Shown piece by piece: positions 11,580-23,137 of a stretch of DNA of 64,000 bases (its first letter is position 1; each line of letters begins with the position of its first letter). Source of the DNA: Zygnema cylindricum (Eukaryota; Streptophyta; Zygnematophyceae; Zygnematales; Zygnemataceae). Where the stretch lies: the NCBI GenBank assembly GCA_037447655.1, contig JBBHKE010000281.1, positions 1 to 64,000 on the forward strand, read 5' to 3'. Made by a program: the position numbers and the translations under genes. Under the pieces are notes generated by a model that worked only from the letters and a program-made list of their open reading frames with translations, had not been told where the DNA came from and did no database searches.

Positions 11580-12090
11580 GGGTGGAGGTAGTTAATGCTT
11601 CGTACGAAATTTTTGCGACCAGATTTTTATTTTGAAATTGATAGTCAAAATTTCGTAACGGAATGTCAAAAAAGCGCCGCAAACTTTTTTAAGGTCAGCG
11701 GATGTCAGAAAGAGCTTGCGAAGATATTTCGGTCGACCTTCATACACTGTGGCGGAAGGCACATGGCGTGTAGGACGTGTTCAATCCTCATCGCCTGTTC
11801 GTGGTGGATTTTTTTTTTACTTTTCACGTGTACCAATGGTACACGACCAGTGTGAAGAAACTCTCCTCGCCGTGGACAGTCTCTTCAAACTGGACGATGT
11901 GTGTGATTGCTTCGCGAATCTAAAAAAGTGAAAAATTCAACAGTCGATACTTACGCCTATAATATTGGAGCCATTCAGTAGACATGTTTCGTCATGTTTC
12001 GTCTGACAAAAAAAAAATTGGTACAAATCTGTACGAACATCTAGTAAACAACCTCACTTTTCCTCTAATGGAAGTTCACCCTAAGTTATA
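11580..12090. mobile_element. Unclassified repeat, copy 1 (related to 47550-48076)
   Basis: This stretch is alignable by eye with 47550-48076. Shared blocks include GGCGGAAGGCACATGGC, a GTGGATTTTTTTT tract and a right end CTAATGGAAG...CACCCTAA. The left end is unclear. It is probably a decayed DNA transposon without a recognisable gene. Confidence 0.5.
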
Positions 12091-12206
12091 AAATGACGCC
12101 ACGCAGCCATCAAAAACGCATTTAAACTTGTAGAGTTTCCATGTCCACAGTTTCGCCTACAGTTTTGGCGCCAGAATGAATCTGTAAAGTCTGAGATCGG
12201 CCGCAA

Positions 12207-12421
12207 CACCTTATATTGCTATTAGTGTTTATGTTCTTTTTGCCACTTTTAACATCTTTTCTCCGTACACACTCGTCGGGTTATGGATCTGACGGTTGCG
12301 ATTGGAAGGCAAGATTCTCATCTTCCAATTGGCGGCCTCCATATGAAAATCGAAAAAGTGTGTACGGAGAAGAGATGTTTTAAGTGGCGAAAAATTATTA
12401 ACACTAATAGCGATTCACGGT
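12207..12421. mobile_element. Mariner-like MITE family 1
   Basis: A 215-bp copy starting CACCTTATATTGC and ending CGATTCACGGT, with the typical GATCTGACGGTTGCGATTG core. Confidence 0.75.
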
Positions 12422-12444
12422 TTACAGGAATGTGGCTTCCAGTC

Positions 12445-12980
12445 TTAGGGTGAAGTTCCATTACACGAAAAGTGAGGTTGTTTACTGAAATTCGGACCTC
12501 TCCATAATACGACGTACCTCTTATTTTGTTTTTATTAGGAAAACAACATTACAGAGAATCTTGCCAATATTCTCCAAACGTCTGGGAGTTACCAATGGCC
12601 GTTGGATGTTTTTTCGCAAAGCATTCGCTTCGAAAGTTTCTGTAATTGGTGATGTACCTCGCGAGGTACATCACCAATTACAGAAAATTTTGAGCCGCGA
12701 CACGTTGGATAATGAGAAAAGAGGATGTATCTAAGGCGTCTGCAAAGAGTACAAAAGTTGTGTTGAACGATGACTAGTACGCACGTACATGGTACGCAAA
12801 ATAATATTTTTGGTCGGTGTGAAAATCATTGACGATTTGCAATATGAAATATTTAGTTACGTGGCACCACCTTTTTTCTAACACGTGGATTATAGACTCT
12901 CCGCAATGGAATTTCGTTCAAATTGTAGCATGCTGTGCTGTTAGCCGTACAATTACAGAATGTCCTAATGGAACTTCACC
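12445..12980. mobile_element. TIR element with a central palindrome
   Basis: Outer ends GGGTGAAGTTCCATTA (near 12445) and TAATGGAACTTCACCC (near 12980) are inverted repeats. The interior holds a perfect palindrome at 12637-12686. No open frame is recognisable, so this is a non-autonomous element. Confidence 0.6.
12637..12686. repeat. Perfect 50-bp palindrome without spacer
   Basis: Arms 12637-12661 and 12662-12686 are exact reverse complements around CCTCG|CGAGG. Confidence 0.95.
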
Positions 12981-13935
12981 CTTTTTGAAAAAGTTAAACA
13001 ATCTGCGCTGTCACGGATACGGGAAACATTGTACGGCCTCTCTCGGGGAAGGTTGTTTTCGACCAGAAAAATGGCAAAAATAATGGAACCGTTTTCCAAC
13101 AGTCAATTTCGGCTTTATGGGCTGTTTTCACACGTGTGACATTCGCACGCGTGAAAACTATTGAAATTTCGACAAGCGCAATCATAGGGAATCCGTACGG
13201 AATATCTTATAGTTTTCGTAGTCCATTCAAAAGCGAAACTGAACTGTCATAGGAACACCTTCAAAGTGTAACGCTGTCGGGACCCTAAAAGTTAAAGCGT
13301 CCAGCCTGAAACTTTGCGTATTTTGTGACGCTATCCTAACAGCTCGCATATACGACAGAGTACTGTAGCATATTCGAATATGTTCCGATGGAGTACCCTA
13401 AAAAAGTAAAAATGCGCCGATGCATCATTCTCCCATAAAACAAATATGGGCTGTTCTCTGCGATTTTCAGGTACACGTGTCCTTTCTAGCTCAATTCGGT
13501 CGCTGCCACGCCACAGCTTACTGCGCAATTGATAATTGAGACTTGTTAATTGACAGCCCGAATCGCATATGAACACTTCTCAAAATCATAAAATTCTACT
13601 TCGAGGATAATCCTTTGCGTCACCTGGGGTGTCCAACCAATCCGTCAAATAATCGGCGCCGTACTGACGACTGTTAGACGGCACAGCGCGCTTGAAAACG
13701 CCACCCATAACGGGAACAAAGGCGCAAACAAGTGGGAGAATAAGGGTATTTTCGCATGTGCTAAAGTTACAATTGTTTTCTGTCGTTTTCCTCCATAACT
13801 TAGAAAAAACGAGAAAATCCGCAGCCGTACCAAAAAATATAAATTACCACCGTACAAGTTGCGTTACCCTGAAACTTTATTTATACAGTTGTTTGTCGTC
13901 TAGATACAATATAAAGTATACAATATAATTTCACC
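12981..13935. other. Spacer, decayed repeats
   Basis: No gene seen. It has a near-perfect hairpin at about 13127-13161 (GTTTTCACACGTGTG against CGCACGCGTGAAAAC) and, around 13740-13850, sequence reminiscent of the left end of the Harbinger-like elements near 38.6 and 42.5 kb. Confidence 0.45.
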
Positions 13936-14072
13936 TCCTCAAAAGCTCGATTATCAACCACCGATTTAAACTCTTTTTCCCACGCCGGTTTCCACTTGCT
14001 TTCCCAATCGGCCGACTTCCTTGCCTCGCCATAAGATTGAGGGTCGCCGCTCATATTCTCCGTAATTGATTG

Positions 14073-14534
14073 CTATACAAGAAACCCGGTCTCTTTAGCA
14101 TCGTGAAGGAAATAATGAGAATTTGATGTATTTTCTCCTTTTCGATCATAGGAAAGTTTTTCCGGTTTCTTCCCTCTCGTAATCCGAGAGCTCCTCCTTA
14201 AAATGGGCTCATCTTCTTTCTCCTCTTCGAATTCAATTTCCTTCCCACTTGATTTAGAACTCGTTTTAGAGCTTTGTGATTTCCGAATGTCTGAAGGCAC
14301 TCGGGAATCTGAAGTTCCATGACTCTTATTTTCAAATTCAACATCATCCGATTTTTCCAATTTCTTTTTCCGAGAATTAAGAATCGGTTCCTCATCAGAT
14401 TCCGAATCCCCGATGTTTGGAAAATTGTTAAATTCGTCCTCCTTATAAAAATCCAAATTTTCTTTAAATTTCCCAACGGAGTTCATGGAAGATATGAGAT
14501 CCTTATGAAAATTTACATTCCAAGATTCCTCCAC
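14073..14534 (-). pseudogene. C1 integrase-RT linker
   Basis: 153 residues, acidic then basic, with RRSSRITRGKKPEK at its end. This is the usual hinge before the copia reverse transcriptase. Beyond it another frame (14050-13940) reads DPQSYGEARKSADW...WEKEFKSV, the RT leader, and then homology stops. Confidence 0.75.
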
Positions 14535-14558
14535 GGTGTGATGAGCCGGATCATATAC

Positions 14559-15576
14559 TCAGTATAAATTCCCTTTCGCACTATAGCCAACAAAAATTCC
14601 AGGCCAACTCGTTGGCGCAAATTTCCCTTTCCTCTTCATTGATTCCACATAGACCGTCGCATGACATCCCCAATTGTTTAAAAGATGGATCGTCAATTTT
14701 CTTCCACTCCACAACTCCTCCGGTATTTTGCTTCCGGAAACCGAAGTGAGTCTGCGGTTACAAATATAATTCGCCGTGAGATTCGCATCTCCCCACAAAA
14801 ATAATTCCCCTCCGGAGCTATGAACCATCGCTCGGACCATTTCTTATAAATAACGATTCTTTCTCTCCGCCACTCCATTTGACTCCGAAGAATAAGGTGC
14901 CGTGAATTGATGCCTTATTCCCCACTCCTTACAATACCCTTGAAAAGTAACAAACTCTCCTCCATTATCAGACCTTATAGATTTTAATTTCTTATCAATT
15001 TGCCTTTCGGCCATTACATGCCACTCTTTAAATTTTTCAAATACATCCATTTTTTTCTTTAACAAGTAAACCAATGATTTCCGAGAGAAATCATCAATAA
15101 TTACCATAATACATTTGTTACCTCCAATTGTTTGATTTTAATGCTCCCACAAATATCAATGTGGACAACCTCTAAAGGACTTTGAGCACGATGCTTAATG
15201 TCTTTACTCAGATGAGATTTCCAAATTTGATGTCCTTTACTACCTCCCCCACATCCGTTAACTGTCTCACCGGATGCAAATCTCAGCCCCTCACCGAAGA
15301 ATGACGAATCATTTTCTTTAAACTTACCTCAGATGTATGACACATCCGGTGATGCCATAATGTAAGATCACCTATTAACTCCGAAATTTGATGTGAAATT
15401 CCCTTGGTGGGAGTTTTAGATTTCGGGCACCTCCATAAGAGTCGACTATGATTCACATCCGTCACTTCTCCTTCACCAATAACATTCCTCTCATTCCAAA
15501 TTTCAATAGATTGATCTCCTCTCGCTAGTAAACTTCCGCCACTCTTTTGAATTTGTGAGACGCTTAATAAATTCAC
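14559..15576 (-). pseudogene. C1 integrase
   Basis: Frames at 15576-15283, 15107-14844 and 14840-14559 together cover the pre-integrase HHCC-like segment (LWHHRMCHTS) and the DDE core (VIIDDFSRKS, SDNGGEF, SNGVAERKNR). They also cover the conserved WPGIFVGYS segment after it. The three pieces lie in different frames. Confidence 0.85.
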
Positions 15577-15579
15577 GGA

Positions 15580-16070
15580 ACCATATGGAATTTAGAGAGT
15601 GTTTCGAAGTCGATACTCCGTTGATTTCTCACTTCCATCAACATCCCATGATAAGAGATCAAGCCGAACCGTGCCGACCATGCTAACCGAAATGATATGG
15701 CCGCTTGCAACCGTAATTAATTTTGGAACCGTAAGTTCCCGCATATCATCAAATAGGGTGGCATCTGTACAAACGTGATGAGACGCACCCGTATCGATAA
15801 TTCACTATTTCTCCAAATTTCCTCCACTCTTTACCGAATCGAGAGTAAGGTTGAGAACCGGGAAATCATCACCGGAATCATTACCATAATTAAAACAATT
15901 TGCATTTCCATAACCACGACCACCTCTGCGGCCTCCTCGACCGCCACCTTGGTCGCCTCTATCTCCTCCTCTACCTCCTCTTCCACCTCCGGAATCTCCA
16001 TTCCTTGCGTAGCATTGAGGGCTCGTGTGCCCCCACTTTCCACAAAAATGACATTGTTTACTTTTATCCG
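15580..16070 (-). pseudogene. C1 gag zinc knuckle and protease
   Basis: One minus frame near 16050-16010 reads CHFCGKWGHTSPQC, an intact C-x2-C-x4-H-x4-C knuckle, followed by a Gly/Arg-rich tail. Near 15795-15780 another frame reads IDTGASHHVC, the aspartic protease active site. The two are separated by frame changes. Confidence 0.8.
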
Positions 16071-16423
16071 CGCAAAAGGATTACAAATGCCCAAGCCGAT
16101 TACATATTAGTAAGATTCGTAGGGACCTTTGGCGGGCGGCCTTGCTCCTTCTTATCACCTCGGCCGCCACCACCACCTTTCAGACCACCTCATTAACCAA
16201 CCCCTCTACCACCAGCAAAATTTAAATCCGGGGTTTCAGAAATGGTAGAGTTAAGAACTCCTCCACTTGATGAAGTCGTTGAAGCTCACTCCATCATTTT
16301 GATAAAATTGACAGAGAATCCAAAGGTGTTATCCGCCTTTGCTCGTAAGATATCTTTAAGATGTGAAAGCTTATCCGGTAGGGCATTAAGAAAGACTCTC
16401 AATTTATCCGCATCCAAGATAAC

Positions 16424-16711
16424 TCATCCATTGTTGAGCAATTGCTCGAGTATAATATTGAAACGCATCATGGCAACGTCCATTGATTCATTTGGTTTGA
16501 TTTTAAAGTTCATAAAATTGGTATAAACATATTGATCATTGTTTTCATCGCCCTTCTCATATTGCCCCTCAAGTGCTTGCCAACACTCATGGGCCGTGTC
16601 ATGAGCGAGGAAATGATCAAAAACGCAAGAAGTACAAATTTTCATCAAACCGGTCGTTGGCGTGATACCCTTCAACTTACATTGAGCACGAGCCTTGCTC
16701 TCCGTTGACAT
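16424..16711 (-). pseudogene. C1 gag, UBN2-like core
   Basis: 95 residues resembling the retrotransposon gag core of copia elements: HDTAHECWQALEGQYEKGDE, FKIKPNESMDVAMMRFN. It forms the particle shell in live elements. The frame ends at 16424, before the zinc knuckle. Confidence 0.8.
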
Positions 16712-16857
16712 CTTCTCCTCTCAATTGAGAATCCTCCAAAGCCTCTTGAGAATAAGTTGACTTGAAATAAACTTCTTCCATACCGCATAATTGGTGCCCA
16801 TTAAAGGCCACGGATTTCCTCGACATATTGTAATCTTCTTAGTTTTCCAATGCTTCT

Positions 16858-17121
16858 TCAAAAATCTGAATCCTCCACTATTTTTCCTTTTCTATTCCTA
16901 ATTCTCTCTCTTCTCTCTTCTTCATTCGCACCTCCACTGAATGGAGCGGCAGCCTGAAAGGAAGTATATTCTCTTTTCTCACTAGATTGAGTTTGAAATC
17001 GTGAATCTACATATCTCATTAATGAATCAAACATTTTTTCGAATTTCTCCTCCGTTTTCCGGTTCTCCTCAAATTGTGTACAGGAACAACTGAACTCTCT
17101 GTGTCTGTCACAAGTCGTCAT
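16858..17121 (-). pseudogene. C1 gag, N-terminal part
   Basis: An 87-residue open frame starting at the ATG just inside the primer site. It is charged (EENRKTEEKFEKMF, EERRERIRNRKGK). The frame stops at 16858 and gag homology resumes at 16711, so it is interrupted. Confidence 0.7.
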
Positions 17122-17196
17122 GGGGGAAGGAGTATTTCTATTCTTCTTCCTCCCATATGCTCTCTATATCTCCGAAACACAAGCTTTGATACCACT

Positions 17197-17769
17197 TGTA
17201 GGATCTTATAATAAATAATCACACAAAAATTGACTCACAAAAAATACTCGAATTTCATACACATCGGAAACTCATTGATAAAAAGAAAATTCAACCAAAA
17301 ATATTTATAAGTGTTTTTGGCCAAAAGCCTTTTTACATCATCTCTTCTCTCTCCTCTTCTTTCTCTCTTTAATAAACTCTACTCCAAAAAGATGAATTTC
17401 TGCAGCAGCAATTTGCAGACTATATCTCTCCTCTAGCTAGCTTACAAGGCTAACAACCAAAGCTAACATTGCGGCAAACTTCTGTCTCTTTCCTAGCAAA
17501 AAACGTTGTAAGGAAGTTTTCGCGAAAGAAGACGTACACTCATTCTCCTCCAAAACGCGAAACTCCAAAAGAGAAGTTTCGTGCGTGCTCTGTGTGCGCA
17601 CGAAATCAAAACACTTGCACACATGAAAATACACCTGCGCACTGAAACAAAAATGACGCGAACCGAAATTGTACATTTCATTCGCGGACGCTCCAAATGC
17701 CGACACGAAACGACATCGTACAATTTCGTACGATGACTTAACTCAAATTTGTTGGTTCGCCGATACTAA
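17197..17769 (-). repeat. C1 5' LTR
   Basis: 573 bp. It is alignable along its length with the LTR at 19107-19673 and is immediately followed, in element orientation, by the primer site. Its first bases are mutated (TTAG instead of TGAG). Confidence 0.85.
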
Positions 17770-17789
17770 AGATTATTGGCGATCTCGTC

Positions 17790-18435
17790 AATAAATCCAA
17801 CACTTTCCGCCATGGTTTCCCGATTTCGTTTTTTCAACTTTTTTCACTCGATTTGCCATTAAAAAAAAATGTAAAAATTATAAATAAAAATAAAAATCAA
17901 AGATCTTTCATTTTATATCAATATTGTCGTGTCTCATTCTAAAAAGTGTGAGACAACAGCAATAGTGTGAGAGGGAGAGGGGAGAGGCGACGACGACGCA
18001 AAATTTTGAAAAGTACCCACGAATGAAAGTGGAGGTCCGAGACCCCTGCAATTTTTTTTCTGTACATGCGCGTGATAAGCACGGAGAAAAATAGGACTCT
18101 CCTTCGCCCTAAAATTTCCCCGCTCGCGTGACGCGTGTGTTGGTCGTTTTTCATTCACTGTGTGGGTTGTACTTTAACTAAAACACCTCCTCGAGGTGAT
18201 TTTGGATGAAGTTTTTTTATGGGCTGGATTCTCTTGCCAGAGGGTCGAAAAGGGGAAAACGCCAAAATGCTTTCGCATGACGACAAACACGCCGTACATT
18301 CAAAGCATGAATTGACGTTCACTGTACTTAGGTAAAAACGATTTTCTCTTACGGCTGGTTTTTGTCAAAGTTCCCTGAATTTTAGGGCAAAAAGACAAAA
18401 AAAAAGTAAATACTTTAAAACATGGGGACACCCCC
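17790..18435 (-). mobile_element. Harbinger-like TIR element fragment
   Basis: Reverse complement of roughly 40277-40912. It shares the ATGGGGACACCCCC terminus (at 18435), the CCTCGAGGTGATTTT block and the AATGAGACACGACAA block. It is truncated on the low-coordinate side against the C1 LTR. A second similar end (ACATGGAGACAACCCC) follows directly at about 18447-18462. Confidence 0.7.
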
Positions 18436-19012
18436 TCATAGCCTACATGGAGACAACCCCTCATAGCCTGTTCCCACCGGAAAAAAAATCACTTCCGCAA
18501 CAAACGGGCGTTCGAATAATGTACGGCTTTCCGAGCACCTACTTTTTTGTTTTCGGAAGTTCCCTACTTACCGTACAAACGAACTTCGTCAAAATATTTG
18601 AGGATATTGAAGTCGGGTTAAAGTTGCGACTTTCTTTTAAACGGGCCAACGTTAACCCGAAAAGCTGACGTAGCAAAAACAACATCCGAACGGCTATTTC
18701 GTTGTTTTCGCGGGAAAAAACTATAGGACTTTGAACCATCTTCGTCGTCCTTCGAATATTCATTCTATCCCTCTCTTTCTCCCTCTCTCTCTCCCTCTCT
18801 CTCTCCCTCTTTCTCTCCCTCTCTCTCTCCCTTCACTCTCTCTCTCCCTCCCTCTTTCCCTCTCTCTTTCTCTATCACTCTCTATCTCTCAATATAGTGC
18901 GGGGAAGAGTTTGGTGGCGGAAATAATTATTTTAAGGCGAATATTGCGGTCCGAAAGAAAAGCCCTTTTGGTGCTTCCTTATGTGGCTCTCTGTCAAATT
19001 GAATACCGGAAA
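18436..19012. other. Spacer with CT-rich microsatellite
   Basis: No gene seen. A CTCTCTCC-type low-complexity tract occupies about 18771-18890. Confidence 0.8.
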
Positions 19013-19673
19013 AACTAAACTCTCTCTGTCTAAAGTCGTCATGGGGGGAGGAGTATTTCTATTATTTTTCCTCCCCATGCGCTCTCTCTATAGCTCTCAT
19101 ACCACTTGTAGGATCTTAGAATAAATAATCACTAAAATTGACTCAAAGAAAACACTCAGATTTCATACATAGCGGAGGCTCGTGGATAAAAAGAAAATTC
19201 AGCCAAAAAGTTTTATGAGTGTTTTTGGCCAAAAGCCTTTTTTACATCATCTCATCTCTCTACTTTCCTCTCTCTCATTAATAATCCCTACTCCAAAAAT
19301 ATTAATCTCTGCTGCAGTAATCTGCAGACTATATATCTCCTCTAACTAGCTTACAAGGCAGACAACCAAAGCTCGCATTGCGGCAAACTTTTGTCTCATT
19401 CCTAGCAGAAAAAACATTGAAAGGAAGATTCCACGAAGGAAAGCGTACACGCCTTCTCCATCCAAACGCAAAACTATAAAAGAGAATTTTCTTGCGTGTG
19501 CTGTGTACGCACGAAATGAAAACACATGCACATACAATCATACAGATGCGCAGTGAAACAAAAGTGATACAAACCAAAATTGAAAATTTCGTTCGCGAGA
19601 ATGAAGCCACGAAACAACTTCGTACAATTTGGTACGATAATTCATCGCAACTTTGTTGGTTCGCCCATACTCA
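19013..19673 (-). mobile_element. Second C1 copy: LTR plus leader only
   Basis: The LTR at 19107-19673 is a 567-bp homologue of 17197-17769, beginning TGAGTATGGGCG on the minus strand. It is followed by a primer-like TGGTATGAGAGC and the gag start region to about 19013, where it is cut off. Confidence 0.8.
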
Positions 19674-19677
19674 ATCA

Positions 19678-20583
19678 TGAAATTATGTGGTCTCTAGTAT
19701 CCCACAGTATGATCAGCCTATGCAAAGCCTCAAGGATAATACTTTCCCCTTCCACTTTCTCACTGAATAGGTTCCACCCAGGCACATAAAAACTCTAATC
19801 ACCCTCACCCGTGTGAGGACAAGTTTCTCTTGAGTCAAATGCAAAAAGAATCACTGAATCTGCTCCCCTGAGCACTAAGTTATTGTTGGCCAAAGATGGC
19901 CTTTAAAAACAAAAGGTCACCCGGAGAGAGGCGCCTCAAACACGCTAAGTCCCTTAAATCCTACTCACAACTACCTACTACTCTACCTTCGGCCAATCAA
20001 AAGGGTGTATAGTACAAGAAGGTACAGTGGCCGATGGTACTTCTTGTACGACCATTGTACAACATGGCCTTCTAGTTGACACTTGTCAACATGGGAGCCA
20101 ACATTCCTCCTCCCATTTTTTTCGGCGTCCAATGATGTGGCGCCACGTGGCACAACGCGCCGCTACGTTTGAAAGCCGCCAAAACTTCATTTGGGTTTGG
20201 CGAGGGCGACGACGTTCGTCCGATCATGTATTTTATACGGTTAGATTCGTGTCCGCGAGCGCCGTTGGACTATATATGTCGTTTCGTCAATTTTTGAATG
20301 TTTTAATGAAAGTGACTTTTGCGTAACACTTTAAATAAATAGCAAACCTAATACGTGTATCGTTTCGTTAACGCCATAATGATTAAGGCGTACATCTATA
20401 TATTACTTCGCAGACCTAGGTTCAAATCTTGTTTAGGGCAACATTTTGGCAATCTATCAATCTGTCTGCCTCTCTGCATGTTTCTCTCTAAACCCTCATT
20501 TTAGGGCAGCCATAGTGACTCTCTCTCTCTCTTCACTCTAGATTATAAATTAAAAAGTGAATATCAATTACTTCTTTTTAACA
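19678..20583 (-). repeat. C2 3' LTR
   Basis: 906 bp. It contains an inverted repeat GTACAAGAAGGTAC...GTACTTCTTGTAC (about 20010-20050), a TATA-containing segment, and near 20380-20450 an A-box/B-box-like segment (ATTAAGGCGTAC, GGTTCAAATC). Confidence 0.85.
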
Positions 20584-20612
20584 CTTCTCTTAATTTTTAG
20601 TTAACTTTTAAT

Positions 20613-21410
20613 TTAAGTCCTCAATTTTTTTCTGCAAAATTTTAACCTAGGAGAAGGTACCAGTTTTTTCATGATGACTGCAATCATCTTTTTATCACTT
20701 TTATCAACCAGTTTAATATTTCCATCCTCAACCTTCTCTGTGACAAAACTTTGTCTTATATCCATATGTTTAGCTTTGAAATGGTGTTTTGGATTAGCTA
20801 CGATAGAGATAGCAGCTTGATTATCACAAAAGATTATCATGAGTCCCACATTTCATGAACCTAAGTTCTTCGAGTAGAGATTTTACCCACATTAATTCTT
20901 AGGTGGCACCACATGAAGCCATGTATTCAGCCTGCATAGTGGACAGAGAAACTATTTTCTGTAGTTTGTTACTCCAACAGCATGCACCAAATCCAATTTG
21001 TAACACATATCCAGTTGTACATCGTCTCAAAGGCACATCCGATAACTGGCATCACTCCAAGTGGTGATGTCAGTGTGCTCCTCTCCCAAATGCAACCATA
21101 ATTCCCTTGTTCCTACCAAATATCTCTTCACTCTTTTGGGTGCTTCTGAGTCTCTTTTCCTAGGTTCATTTATACTTCTACTGAGAACACCTACAACCGA
21201 AGCTATGTTCGGACGTGTAGAATTCATAAAGTAAATTAAACTGCCTACAATTTGTCGATAAGGAATTCCTTCCATAAACCTCTTTTCTTCCTCATCCATC
21301 TCATCATTCAAAATTAATATCCCTCCCTCTTCACTCCCCTCTGATACTTTCTTTAGATCCATGAGAGTGGTACACCCATTTGCATTCTCCATCTGAAACA
21401 TTTTTAGCAT
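20613..21410 (-). pseudogene. C2 RT thumb and RNase H
   Basis: The segment 21410-21027 reads PYRQIVGSLIYFMNSTRPNI and KRVKRYLVGT, then TTWSDASY. The segment 20849-20613 reads IIFCDNQAAISIVANP and KAKHMDIRQSFV, the RNase H core with its conserved Asp. Stops and a frame change separate them. Confidence 0.88.
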
Positions 21411-21422
21411 ATTACCGATAGC

Positions 21423-22001
21423 TTATTTTTGAGTGAGTCTTATACTTCTATTTCCTCTATCCCTCTCTATTTGAATCCCCAAAATGTATTTTGCTTCACT
21501 GAGATCTTTCATGTCAAATCGACTTCTCAGATCGTGTTTGAGTTTGTTAATTTTTTTTAAAGTCTTGCTTAAGACTAACAAATCATCCATATAAATAGCA
21601 ATAAACATCACTCCATTTTCATCCTCAAATATATATATGGAGTGATCTGAACTTATTCTAATATATCCCAAACTTGTCAAAAATTTGTCTCGTTTTATGT
21701 TCCATTGCCGCGGGGCTTGCTTAAGGCCATAAAGTGATTTTATCAGTTTGCACACCTTGCTTTCTTCTCCACTTCTCACAAATCCTTCTGGTTTCCTCCT
21801 GTAGATTTCGTCTTCCAACTCCTCGTGTAATGAGGCGGTCTTAATATCCATCTGATGTATTTCCATATCCTCTGCTGCGCCTAAACTTAAAAAGATTCTG
21901 ACAGAAGGGAATCTGACTACGGGTGCAAAGGTTTCTTCATAGTCTATTCCTTCTTTTTTGAGTATAACCTTTAGCAACCAACCTAGCCTTATATCTTTCA
22001 A
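21423..22001 (-). pseudogene. C2 reverse transcriptase
   Basis: Copia RVT_2-type polymerase: DYEETFAPVVRF, HQMDIKTA, LYGLKQAPRQW, and catalytic YMDDLLVLS (YMDD in place of the more usual YVDD), then AKYILGIQIERD. The frame stops at 21423, where homology continues in the next segment, and at the N-terminal side it loses frame near 22001. It is a dead copy. Confidence 0.9.
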
Positions 22002-22764
22002 TGGTATTATCTAGGTTTAGTTTAAGCTTAAAAACTTACTTACATCCAATTGGTTTTTGGTCCGGTGGATAATCTACCAACTCCTATGTATTCGCTTCCA
22101 TGATAGAGGCCATTTCTTTATTTATAGCAATGATCCACCGCTACTTTCTGGGGTGTTTATGGCCTCTAAGTACATCTGAGGTTCACCTGGGTGAGACATC
22201 TTTGTGAGTTGGCTATTTACTTGTCACTTTTGAAGTCGTTTACTTCTTATTCCCCCTTCAAAATTTGACGCCATTATAGAAAGCATTTTCAGGTTTCATT
22301 TAGGAAGATTTTCTACTCCCGTATCTTCCAATTCCGGTGTCTCATTAAGTTCCTCATCGGTTTCCACTTCGTATTGTGGCATTACCTCGGATGTTGTCAT
22401 TTCCTCGTTCTCTTTTAGAATATCTGCATTTTTTCCTTTTCTCCATCTTCTTTCTCTTCATTTTTGAAGTCAAAGTCAGAAACTTGATTTGGTAAAAATC
22501 TTATTTTGACTTCTTTATAATATTTGAATGGATTAATGGATTTTACTTCATTTATCACCACTATGTGTTTTACCAATTTTTTTTTTTTTTCAAACGTCTA
22601 TAAGATTTTCTCTTGCTCCTTTACTGTTGTAGGCTCCATTACGGTGTTATGCTTCACCTTTGGCTACTCCTTGAATTACTCTGTGGCCTTAACCTTCTAT
22701 GCCCTCATCTTTTAGAAGGATTTACTTTGGACTTTTACGAAAGATATTACCGCAGTTTAAAACN

Positions 22765-22774
22765 NNNNNNNNNG
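22765..22774. other. Assembly gap (10 N)
   Basis: Ten N, probably a gap of unknown size. It falls in C2 where protease and integrase would be expected. Confidence 0.98.
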
Positions 22775-22945
22775 AAGACATAAATATCCGGTAGAAACCG
22801 ATCGGTATTGTATGACGAGTCCCCTCGTTTAATTCACTAAGAGAAACGCAAACTGAGTTCCTTCAGAACAGGAGTGTCCCAAATCCCACCAGTATTATAA
22901 ACACACGGCGCCGCCTTGAATACCTCACTCTTTAACTTTCCCCGT

Positions 22946-23137
22946 TTAAAATAGGATCTCCGAAATGTATCCGACCCCAAGTGGAGGTGGACATCGAATT
23001 TGCCCGAACACTATGCCCCATAGGTGCTTCTCCAAAAGTTCTCCCTCCATCATCATTCCCCAATAAAGAAAGTCAAATCCATCAAATGTAAGCACTTTAG
23101 AAGGTGGGCCCATAACCTGAAATTCTGTGGTCTCCAT
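22946..23137 (-). pseudogene. C2 gag N-terminus
   Basis: 63 residues beginning METTEFQVMGPP and containing FDFLYWGMMMEGELLEKHLWG, the copia gag signature (FDG...YW.....M...L....LW). It starts 20 bases inside the 5' LTR. The frame breaks before the N gap. Confidence 0.75.

Larger units (their letters stand above)
13936..17769 (-). mobile_element. Copia retrotransposon C1, truncated before RT
   Basis: Minus-strand Ty1/copia element. In order: 5' LTR 17769-17197; primer site TGGTATCAAAGC at 17194-17183 (close to the plant initiator-Met tRNA type); gag from 17121; CCHC knuckle near 16040; protease DTGASHH near 15795; pre-integrase LWHHRMCH near 15350; integrase with SDNGGEF and NGVAERKNR near 15000-14850; acidic linker ending RRSSRITRGKKP near 14190; then the leader of the RT region. 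It breaks off at about 13936 with no RT core. Coding is split over several frames with stops, so the element is dead. Confidence 0.9.

Noticed and set aside
20380-20450. tRNA gene
   Set aside because: A- and B-box-like words recur in LTRs, but acceptor and anticodon stems do not pair convincingly, so I report it as a tRNA-like LTR segment only.
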